This document shows positions 1 through 9,856 of a stretch of 42,328 bases of DNA, in pieces. The translations under genes were made by a program, and so were the position numbers. The notes beneath the pieces were generated by a model that was not told the origin of the DNA, ran no database searches, and saw only the letters and a program-made list of their open reading frames with translations. Positions within the stretch are counted from its first letter, which is position 1, and each line of letters starts with the position of its first letter. Source of the DNA: Lingula anatina (lineage: Eukaryota > Brachiopoda > Lingulata > Lingulida > Lingulidae); the NCBI RefSeq assembly GCF_001039355.2, contig NW_019775935.1:203892-246219 (forward strand). The letters run 5' to 3'.

Positions 1-117
1 CTGGCTCGCGCTGCCAGTAATTACGCGGCGGGATATTCAGGGCACAGACCGTGATCATAAGATAGCGCGAATAGAAAATGGATTTTTAGAAAATAGACAT
101 TCCATGTGAACGAAGCC
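1..117. mobile_element. Half of a palindromic Harbinger-like MITE, cut by the window edge
   Basis: This stretch is nearly identical to the right half of the palindromic element at 9946-10185. It shares the GCGCGAGCCAG-type core, the ATTACGCGGCGGGATATTCAG stem and the outer end reading GTGAACGAAGCC, followed by TTA at 118-120. It lies in an intron of the minus-strand PIN-domain gene. A TTA target site is typical of PIF/Harbinger elements; the superfamily assignment is inferred from that and from the GGCTTCGTTC terminus. Confidence 0.75.
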
Positions 118-209
118 TTAGTGGTAAAATCAAAAATTCTTAATTATAAACAAATTATACGTAGCATTTATCATAACTGCACGTCAGCGTAAACACAAAT
201 CTGAAATAC

Positions 210-2167
210 CTTCCTGAGAGACACCACAGATCTCTCAATCCCAGGCTTTCCCATGGTCATCTCCTCAAACACAAGTCTATACCAGTAGATACCATTACGC
301 AGTGAAAGAACACGATCACGGAGGTCACCTTTAGCTATCCTCTTCTCTAAGTACTCATCCAATTCCAAGCTGACACAAGATGGAGTTCTGTCTGCCTCTG
401 ACTTGATCCACCGTTTTGGCTTAGGTGTGCTACTGGCAACGTTTCCTGTAGCCACACCATAGAACTGTCGAGAGTACTCCACAGCTGATCTGAATCTGTC
501 ATTGGAATTCTAGAATATGCAATGAATCAGTGTTTAAAAGAACATTACTTTATATTTTCTGAAGCCATTTATCTCTGCTGCATACAGAGAGAGGTACTAT
601 TCAACTTTCTCATAATTCTGAGCCTTGAACATTAAGAAAATTCAAAATTAGTCTAATGCTATATATATAACTGAAAATAAAAGATTAAAAAGATAAAAGA
701 TTTACTGTATCACTTTAAAACAGTCCTCTTATAACTGTAATAAATGAATGTTTTATAAAAATTTGTGTAATTATTAGAAAAGATAAGATAAAATCATATA
801 ATCAATCTACAAATGTAATGAATAAGCACAATGCAAAGTCACACTATAAATATCTTTAACATTTTTAGTACAAATGTACATGCACATATCCATTATTATA
901 CAACAAAAAAATTAGGCACCATCAATTCCCACACTTCGTCAATGCTTTCTAGTTTCTTTTCCTTCTCAGCTGTGAGGCTTTTGAACATCTCTACTGTTTT
1001 GATGAAACTAGGGTGCTGAACACAATGTGTTTCCACAAACGGTTTGCTGAAGTCATTCCCCCTCAGAATACACACATCTACCAACTCAGCATGGGATGCA
1101 AGCTTTAAAAGATACATATAAACAGACTACATTACATGATCATTGGCTTGATCAAGTCTTTTACATGTATGTCTGCATGCACACAGAACTCCTGAAAACA
1201 ATATCCACCTGTAAGTTCTTTGTACTTAATAACTGTGCTACATTACATATGACAGTAGCATTTTTGAACAGAACAACAGAAGGTTGTTCCCTTTACATAC
1301 ATGTATATCCTATTACCAAAGTTGGAATGAACAAATAGAATATTTACTCAAATCATCTTAAGATTTTGTGATAACAATCCTTTATCAATAATCAACTAAA
1401 CAATTGCATACCTTCAAAAACTGAGTCACCTTTGCTGGAGTAATGACCCCAACTTTCAAAGATTTCAAGGCCATATTTGTGTTCCATATTCTGTGAAAAG
1501 TTTTATCCAGATCAAATAACTCAAAGGGTATAAATCTAGCACCTTTCATCACACAGAAGTCTGAGTCATTTCCTAGGATGGCAAAAGCCTTGTCATCAGA
1601 CACCATGTATTCTGCCATTACATCATCTGCCTCTCCCCTACAGTATATTACTTCCACTTGATCATGATGAAGTGCAGTTAAAACTTGTTGCTGAAGAAGC
1701 ACAGGTGAAGGTACATAGTGCCCATGTACAGGGTTATGTTTAGATTGATATCCATGAAATCTGTCCACTACATCTTGAAAAGATTTTGCATTGTTGATGT
1801 CTCTTTCATACCAAGTGTCAAATTTCTGTTGAAAATGATCAAGGTCAGAGCCTCTGCCTCCATCAATGAAGAAGACTAAGTCAATATTATTCTTCCAAAA
1901 CTTCTGAATCAATCGCTTCATCAAATTATCTACCAGATCATATTCACCACCAAAGAATTCTTTCCAACAAGAGTTGATCCCAAGACCACTTGATTCAAAG
2001 TCCACCAAGTCATTTATCTTCTTAAAAAGAACAGAGAAACAGAATGCAAAAAAATCAACCAAGATTTTCATGCCATCACGCTTCTTTGCTTCTGCCACCA
2101 GATCATATATGTCGGATGTAGCGTCTGCATTGCGCAAGCATGTCCCCAGCAGTCCCTGAATGCCCAT
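210..2167 (-). CDS. FEN1/XPG-like PIN-domain protein (FAM120/asteroid-like), N-terminal exons
   Basis: Three coding exons read on the minus strand: 2167-1412 (252 codons), 1102-920 (61 codons) and 509-210 (100 codons). All junctions are phase 0 with GT/AG borders; the donor at 919 (GTGCCT) is weak. The start is the ATG at 2167, in the context AAAGATGG, giving MGIQGL, the XPG-family N-terminus in which the Gly after Met is conserved. The XPG-N part covers about residues 1-110, the XPG-I part about 170-210. Acidic positions matching the FEN1 metal site are visible: D38 (ILVDFFAF), D102 (FFIDGG), E179 and D181 (GEADDV), D201 and D203 (GNDSDF), D269 (RGNDF). The FGGEYD segment recalls asteroid/FAM120 proteins. 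The third exon is basic and not recognised. The gene continues left of the window. Structure-specific nuclease activity is inferred from motifs only. Confidence 0.75.
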
Positions 2168-2384
2168 CTTTGTGAAAGCTATGATATGCCTATAGATAAG
2201 TAGTCAGTAATATCTCTTGCAGTTATAGGTATCTAAGCCATGTCATTGCATTAAAATCCCCATATCCTGAACTGTAGTGAAAATTTATGATATATAGTCT
2301 CTAAAGTTCTTCCTTCTGAAATGAAAGTAAAATTGTAAGTACATAATTATATGTGTGTGTATGTGTGTGCATGTGTGACACTCA

Positions 2385-2386
<2 letters not shown>
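2168..2386. other. Upstream region of the PIN-domain gene
   Basis: AT-rich DNA directly upstream of the start codon of the minus-strand gene; it should hold its 5'UTR and possibly its promoter. I see no clear TATA or initiator element. It runs into a GT-rich stretch and a CT/AT microsatellite. Confidence 0.3.

Positions 2387-2452
<66 letters not shown>
2387..2452. repeat. Compound (CT)n(AT)n microsatellite
   Basis: About 17 CT units followed by about 16 AT units, preceded by an imperfect GT-rich stretch from about 2351. The same CT-then-AT arrangement recurs at 38375-38455 and 38652-38755, so the compound form may travel with, or be generated by, a common element. Confidence 0.95.
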
Positions 2453-2536
2453 ATGCCCAAGATTGTAATAATCAATGTTGAGCTGATATATAACTGGTTT
2501 TAAGCAATATAACAGCTAATAATGTATGTATGGCTC

Positions 2537-2746
2537 TATTCCCATAGATTTTAGATCGATCTATCCCCGCGGGGAGTCTCACTAGATTACTTTCAGATAA
2601 TCTGACTTAAATGTCCGTCCCGCCTACTACAAGCTATAAGGGGGTAATTAACTTTCGTGTCCGCCCAGCTGACAGCCATTTAGCGTAAACCCCCAGGGAG
2701 TTAGGTCGATCTAAAGTAGGTCGATCTAATCTATGGAAATGGGGTG
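2537..2746. mobile_element. MITE family B, copy 1
   Basis: About 210 bp with imperfect terminal inverted repeats: the left end has CCCATAGATTTTAGATCGAT, and the right end reads TAGGTCGATCTAATCTATGG then AAATGGGG. A GGGGGTAATTAACT core lies in the middle. A clearly related copy lies at 11107-11321 in the opposite orientation and a diverged one at 27548-27795. No transposase is encoded. I cannot assign the superfamily. Confidence 0.75.
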
Positions 2747-5056
2747 TTTGATGTCACATTGCAACAATATTGAAAGTAAAAAATAAATTTAATTTCATTT
2801 CCAAAGTGGAGCAGACACTAGCCAGTAACATGAACATATGCACAGTTCACAGCGATGTTGATGTCAACTTTGATAAAAGGCACAAGGGTACGTTTTTGTG
2901 GATCACAAATATATGTGTGATGCCATATTGCAACAAGAATAAAAAAGTATTGATTAGCATCCCCAAATTCCAGCAGATCTTAGCTGGTAACATGAACATA
3001 TACATACAGTTTTCTTCTATGTTTACTTCGCATTGACTTCTATGTAAAAGTTGCCAAAATTCGTCCGAAGATATCATACTTCACAGTTCCTGACCACTTG
3101 TGTCAGTGAAGTCGAGTTATTTACCTGGTTGATTTCCTTTACAGGCTTTTGTAATTAGCCGCTGCACACCTGGTTAAGAGAGAAAATCGGCCTAAACTGC
3201 CGATCGTTATCTGTGATCGGGAATCTTACAGTGGTAGATTGCAAAGACTCATTTGCTTACCTGGATGAGCATATTATTCACATCTGTTTGAAAAGAAAAC
3301 CATATGGAAGCAACTGATAATATCAAGGAAGGTTTCAATTGTACTAATAACTGTTGACATTGCATATTGCTGACACATATAACGGGTAGATTTTCAAGCT
3401 TACTGAATTGAACCGGTACCGTTTAACTCTCAGGCACGCGTACAAAAGTGAAATGGTGGAAGCTTGCTGTGCACCAGGTGACACAACCAACACATTAATA
3501 AAATCTTATGGGATTTGTTAAATTTCAAAGATCAACGGAAAAGTAAACGACTGTTGCAGGCTATAGGTCATGCAAACATGACTAAAGACGGGATTGTTGA
3601 TCGAAACAAGATTTGGTCATAGCTATACATGCACTACGAGAATTGTGTATGTGTGTATAGTTCATTTTATTATGGATAAGGAGAAAGTCATTGTACCTTG
3701 TTTGGAATTTATGTTTGTCATTTGTTATATGAATTAATAAGTATTTACAAGAAATTGAGATTGCACCTTGTGTTGGCGTGTGTGACGGTATATCAATTCT
3801 TTTAGTAAAAATTAATGGACTATAACGTCGGACTTTTTTGTTGTAAGTTAATTGAGGGCGTTATAAAGATATATATTGACAAACCTGTGAGTTAATGTCT
3901 AAATCTTTAAGAATTCAAGTAAAATATAAAAAAGTTGCCATAAATAAAGCGACCTTAACTGGTAAAATAACATACAGCTTTATTACCGTGTTTGCTATTC
4001 AATTTAATTCTAATTTTGTCTTCCATGATATTTCGCCAATTTTCGTACCAGAAAAGTGCACAATAAGATTGTAAACACTCAAAGACGCATAGCTGCAAAA
4101 ATTAATACAGGTAACACCACGTGTCTTCTCTTCCAAAACGTTTGCAAGCAACTGTTTATGCTGTCCTTCCAGGCTTGTATTAATATACATGTACTGTATA
4201 CAGACCAAAGAGGCCATGGGACCGATGACATTGCTCCTATCCCGTTCCCCTAGCTATTGCAGCAGCAGGTGATTTAATCACAATTTGTAGAAATCTTATT
4301 CTAATAACTTCTCAGTGTTGCACATTTTCCAGGCCTTTCTCACGATCCACCTTCTAAGAAGCCATTCCTATATCACCAACTTATGTACATGTATATACTT
4401 AGGGTGAACATTTGCGTATGCAGTTAAGACCAATTTTATCCCGTAACAAGTTAAACAGTAGCTTATTACAAAGGCCTGCTAACTCAATAGTCCAGGTAAA
4501 TGATTCAACCCGCTTTAACCTTCAATTACGAAAAAGAAGCCATGCCATTGGACAATACGACCTCTGCAGTTACGTCATTTCCTGAATTGGAGGTTAGAGT
4601 GGACTGAAATAAACATCAGAGGTGGAATTTTGATTTACGGTTTGATTGTGCGTATGCCATGCACGGAATTTACAAAGGAGCGACGGGGTGATGTAGCCTG
4701 CAGTATTTGCGGTAAGCGTGCCAAGTTTTAGGCCGCTCCGATGCCCGGCAGTATTTTATTTCGATTATTATGTTTCAAATGGTTGAGTTTTGTTTCACAA
4801 GCTTACTCTATTTTATTGTCTCTATGGAGGTATATGGGGACTTTACGACATTCGGATTGAAGGCTTTAACCACTTGTTATAGTTTATTTTTGCATTGTAT
4901 TGGATTAATGTGGCAGTCCAAGGTTGTCCTAGGTGGTTTTCAAGTTTATGCACCCGGTTTTTATATCATTTAGCAATTTTACGACAATCGTTTACTATCC
5001 AATCAAGGTGACAGCCGAGCGTGGTTGCAGAGTTTGCATCTCAGGCTACTTTCTTA
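2747..5056. other. Intergenic DNA without recognisable genes
   Basis: Only short open frames without protein-like composition or paired splice sites are present. A short GC-richer patch at about 4600-4740, ending in a possible donor (TTTGCG|GTAAGC near 4710), could be a noncoding first exon of a plus-strand gene, but nothing confirms it. Confidence 0.4.
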
Positions 5057-5160
5057 CGTCATCATCATCATCATCATTTAGAGCCTATAGTGTTCCACTG
5101 TTGGACGAAGGCCTCAGCATGCTTTTTCCATTGTTTCCTATCCTGAGCCTCTTACGTAAA
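5057..5160. repeat. Possible LINE/SINE 3' tail fragment with (ATC)n
   Basis: A (TCA)n run is followed by TGTTGGACGAAGGCCTC. From memory, this motif next to a CAT/ATC microsatellite is common at the ends of invertebrate non-LTR retroposons. No reverse transcriptase is visible here. The assignment is from family knowledge and is tentative. Confidence 0.35.
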
Positions 5161-5258
5161 GGGAAAAATTCGACTACAGAAAAACACGTACTTTCCTATC
5201 GGATCATAGCTAAAAACAACAACAATCTTGCCTTTACAACAAGAGGCATTTTGAATTC

Positions 5259-5432
5259 GGGGCCGTAACGATAGTCCGAAGGTTCAATAGTCCGAAGGTT
5301 CATTGGTCCGAATGTTCACTACAGAACCTTCGGACCAATGAACCCTTGATTAAAAAACCGATGAAAATGTTACCGTTTTTCGGACCAATGAACCTTCGGA
5401 CCAATGAACCTTCGGACTATCGAGACGCCCCC
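5259..5432. mobile_element. 174-bp inverted-repeat element with 8-bp target duplication
   Basis: The element is flanked by direct copies of TTGAATTC at 5251-5258 and 5433-5440. Its ends are inverted: the left reads GGGGCCGTAACGATAGTCC and the complement of the right reads GGGGGCGTCTCGATAGTCC. The interior is built from repeats of TCCGAAGGTTCA and TCCGAAGGTTCATTGG on both strands around an AT-rich centre near 5341-5380, so nearly the whole element could fold back. An 8-bp duplication fits hAT-like or related transposons; the superfamily is inferred. Confidence 0.8.
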
Positions 5433-5440
5433 TTGAATTC

Positions 5441-6615
5441 CTCCATGAACAAACATATCAAATTCTCACCTAGCGTCCAAATTGATACAACAAACTGTAC
5501 TTATACTTAACCGCTATAAGTTAATTGTCTCATATACCCGAAGGACTGCCTCACATCATCGCCGACTACCTGTCCAAATGATACAAAAATCTTCAAAAAC
5601 CGCGACATGAACTTTACCCGTACGAGGTCACGTGATCCGAAGGCAGACGATTTCACGAGAGCTCGCGCTGGGCCTTTGATCTCTCTCCGCGACAACAGTC
5701 CCTTCGAAGCTGGAATGAACTTGTGTAATAATTCAGCTGTAGACTCTACTGCATTATTAGCAATTACAACAGGATCATACTTATTTCTTACTAGTCACTT
5801 GGTTTACAGTTAGATCTACTGTTTACTCTTAACTTAAATGAACTCGCCTGGAAATGACCTTTTTGTGCTGACCTTGCAGTGATCGGGCAATATGGCGTCA
5901 CAACGGTGTTCATAAATATCATCACATATGTTTACAGATGCTGTGGTTTTCAAAGGTAAGACTCAGTGCACATATTATGGTAAAAGCTTGGTGTCGAGTA
6001 TAAAATCTACACTTATGGAGGTCATATGTGACACTACCATGTTTTTAAAATTGCAATTTCAATCCAAACATGTTAATGCAGCAGCCAATAATTATCTGTA
6101 GATTTGGTACGTCTAGGTAGAAGATATTTTGGGTCCTAAGGTACATGTATTTGTGGAGAAGCCAATCTGAGTGTGATATTTGCTCAAGGCGCCGTAATGC
6201 AATGATTGGAAGCCATGGGGTCTGTTGCATTGTCACTTATATACACTCTTTAAGGTTCATTAAAATGTGATCCTTACAGTACAGCTTTCATGTGGACTGG
6301 GTGAAATCATGAGTGAACTTACTAGTGAACCACTGTGCCATTTGTGGATCCACATTAAGTGCCAAGTGGAGGTAGTTCATTGTATTACTTAATTGTGGGT
6401 GACTTTTCAGCAAGGTAGATATTGCCAGTTTAAAATATCAAGGTAAGGTAGATCTAAAAAGAAACTGAACAAATAGATTACAGATCCACCTGGGCTGATT
6501 TTCATAGTGGCATAAGGCAATAAGGAGATGAAAGATATGGCTTAATAAGGTCTCTGACTACTAAGATATATATGTGTGTTTGTGAAAATTTTGGATACAA
6601 TCTTGGTGCATATAT
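5441..6615. other. Intergenic DNA with a possible GPCPD1 5'UTR exon
   Basis: No protein gene is recognisable. A sequence ending at 5955 with a good donor (CAAAG|GTAAGA) may be a noncoding first exon of the downstream GPCPD1 gene, spliced to the acceptor at 8583-8584. This is inference; no promoter element is clear. Confidence 0.25.
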
Positions 6616-6992
6616 TTAAAGGTGTATAATATGATTGAAGTCAATTTTTTGCTACAAAAGTTGACCAGATGCTAGCATATAGCTTCAAACAGTACAAAAG
6701 ACGTTGTGTAATATTACCCAAAAAATTATATTTGAATGGATATTTCTGCTATTTTTCTTTGCTGTATATAAACAGGGCAAATAATTTTAAAAGTAGGTCA
6801 TATAAGTAAGTTAAATTTACAACCTAAAATTTAAAGAAAGGAGCAGTCTGTAGCTCTTTTATTGTTGATTGAGTGATTTATTCAGTTTATTCCTTGGCAT
6901 GTCAAATTTATTTGAGCCATATAAGAAACTAGTGGAAGTGGTTACTTTATATGCATTACTGGGAATCCACATTCAGTTTGTATGTACCTTTG
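6616..6992. mobile_element. TTAA-flanked MITE family C, copy 1
   Basis: About 377 bp, diverged but alignable along its length with 30584-30968. The left end is TTAA then AGGTGTATAA; the right end is GTATGTACCT then TTGA, a decayed TTAA. A shared internal block includes AAAGAAAGGAGCAGTCT and ACTGGGAATCCAC. The TTAA site suggests a piggyBac-like or other TTAA-targeting transposase; no coding capacity. Confidence 0.8.
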
Positions 6993-8584
6993 AGGCAATA
7001 AACATCAATAGAACCTCCACCCCCACCAGTGGAATACAATAAAGAAAAATGATTGGCATTGACTTATCTTCATCATAAGAACAACTAAAAAGCTGAAGCT
7101 TGGATATATGCAGCTCATATTCTGTTGTTACAGTAGCCTAGTTAAAAAAATTATAGAGTGTCTTATTTTGTACAGTAATTTTCAGCTCTTTGTTTTTCAT
7201 GTGACCAAATGTGATATAATTGCTGCTATTTTGTAGAAGAGCGGTTAGCTGATTCACTTCCTCAAAGCATAATTACAATATATATTTTAACTCTTTAAGA
7301 CTTATTCACATTAGAATTTGTAGATCTGAGTCACCTTGGCCCCCTGTAGGGGCCGCATGATATAATGGATCAAGGTAAATAATTCCATCCATGTAATCAG
7401 TATAGTAAACAGTGTCTGGGATTTCATATACCGGGTGTCATATTATTGAGGGAACTGTAATCAAGAATTGGCTTCATGGAGAAGGCTTCAACATTTTCTG
7501 ATCAATTTCATTTGATCAAGGCTCGTATGTTTAGGAAGAGTGGGATTTTTTTGGAGATTAATTGTGATTCACTCTACGCACATGGTAAGTGCCATTGTAT
7601 ATGGGATAGAATCATCAATTCTTTGTAACTTTTCAATATTATTATTATTATTTTATCCCTATAACTTAAATTTTCCTACCTATTGTGCCCAGTAAGAAAT
7701 TTGTATTGTATAAATTCAGACTGTAATAAAAAAACCTCACATTACTGATGTTGACTTTCATTTCAATAAATGTTAGCTTCTTATATGCTGAAACTTAGAA
7801 TATAATTTTTGCTATACCTGAATATAATAACATGTTTGGCAGTTAGAGGACAACCAAGATTGGAGGGCATTTACTAGGGTGAAGGTGTAACAGTCAACAG
7901 GGTTAAGGTACATGTCAACTGCTTGTTTCTGTTCTGTCACTTGACCTTGAGTTGATACTGTCTAGCATCTGATCAGTGGTAGCTGCTTCACACAATTACT
8001 GGCGGTAAAAACAGTGCAGATATATATTAACAATGCGTGTAAAGTTTTCTCATTCTGATAATATTTACTATATACTATATATATATACATTGAAGCATTT
8101 TTTTAAGTGCTCATTTGCATTTAACCTTAATTTTTGTTACATTGTATGTTATAATAAAATTTAATTTTACAGCCATATCGTAAAGTAGCCAGGACGTTCA
8201 TTTTTTGTTTGAGTCTGAATTTGGACAGAGAAAAATAGGGGCGGATTGAGACCGTCTTCTGGGTCGTACAGAAGACGGTCAGATTTTAAATTTTTCATTG
8301 ATGGGTATCTATTTTTTTCTGTTGAAAGATGGTCAAAAATGGAGAATGGATCAATAATCAATATGAATTTTTGAATAGGGTAGGCAGTTATTCATGCGTG
8401 AAAAAGTTATGACAAGTATCTGTTTATTAAGTCTTTTTCTATTGCGTGTTCCTGTGCTTTTTTTAGTGCTCTCATAGTTTTCTTACAATTGACTAAAAAG
8501 ATACCTGAATTTGGCTGCATTCCTGCACTTATTCACTTAAGACTGCACTTATTGTTTACATTCAATTTTCCCCTTATTTTTCAG
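6993..8584. other. Intergenic or 5' intron DNA upstream of GPCPD1
   Basis: AT-rich sequence without recognisable coding exons. It holds a short ATT-triplet run near 7640 and, at 8238-8345, a truncated relative of the CAGGGGCGGAT element found at 36941-37115. Confidence 0.4.
8238..8345. mobile_element. Truncated hAT-like MITE (GGGGCGGAT family)
   Basis: Begins GGGGCGGATTGAG and shares GACCGTCTTC, GAAGACGGTCAGATTTT and GGGTATCTA blocks with the complete element at 36941-37115. The right terminus is not clear, so this copy is likely truncated or diverged. Confidence 0.6.
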
Positions 8585-8813
8585 AATTCCATTTGAGGAC
8601 AGAAATCTTCTGGAAGTGTGTGACCCACATCCAGGTTTTCCCAATAGTTATGAATATAGCCGATTTGCTAACAAAAACTGTGAGGTTACCGGAAGACAGG
8701 GTCTTTTAAAATTGGAAAAGAACTGGTGTGGTACATTATACGAGGAAACTGTGCAAATTCAACAACTTTAACGCAATAGCTTATTTGGAGTGAACTGAGA
8801 AAAATTTTACAAC
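8585..8813 (+). other. GPCPD1: 5'UTR part of the first GPCPD1 coding exon
   Basis: The sequence TTATTTTTCAG at 8574-8584 is a good acceptor. The following 229 nt have stops in all frames and lead to the ATG at 8814. This implies at least one noncoding exon further upstream, possibly ending at the donor at 5955. Confidence 0.5.
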
Positions 8814-9258
8814 ATGGCCAGTGCATTATATGAGGTGACATTCTTAGTTCGTGTGGATACTTTGCCAGGGGAGGTGGTCTGTGTGGTTGGCAACCATCCT
8901 AGTCTTGGAGACTGGTCAGCAAGAAAAGCTAAAAGACTCATGCTGCAAAGCAAGGGAGAAAGGTGAGTAGTTTTTCTACCTCCGTAGTTATGTGTTTTTA
9001 TTGTTATTTATTTGTGTATTCACAAAGTTGCTATGTTTAGACAGGATAACGAGAGATTGGCAATCTCCCTATCATTCTGTTTGTTTGTCTGTTTGCCATG
9101 CTCATGGCTCATGTACTTAATGGGTAAAACACAGTAAATTTCCACCTGAGGGCAGAACTTCCATTCTTCCATAAACTGTTGGTTTAAGATTTTCATACTA
9201 TATAAACAGTAGTAAAATTGATAAGTTACTTTTCTTCTGCTGTCTGTATGCTAGTCAA

Positions 9259-9328
<70 letters not shown>

Positions 9329-9779
9329 ATGCCTGCCTGTCTCTGTTTCTGTCTGTCTTAAAAGATCATATGCTATAAGTCAGTTTTACACTCTCATCTT
9401 CTCTGTATCTGCTGTAAACTTTTGTTTTGGAATATAAAGGCTTATTTGACAATGTGCATGGGAGCTGCACCTTTTGTAATTTATTTACTTTTTGATTAAA
9501 AAAAAAAAGCTACCAAGGTGGCATTTCAACAGTACAGCAAGAGCTGAGGAGGATGGACATAGGTGACAGGTAGTCATGCAGACAGAATTATTATTACATG
9601 GTACAAATTTAGCCATTTCTTTAGAGATATAATCCAGGCTGGATGTAGAATAGGCCATGCATTAACGTGGCAATTTAGAAAATGGTTGTCTGTTTTATAT
9701 TTCCTTTTAAACCACAATAAAGTTCATGATTTATGCTCTTGGTGTTTTCCTTTCAGTGATAGATACACGAAGTCTCTGT

Positions 9780-9856
<77 letters not shown>

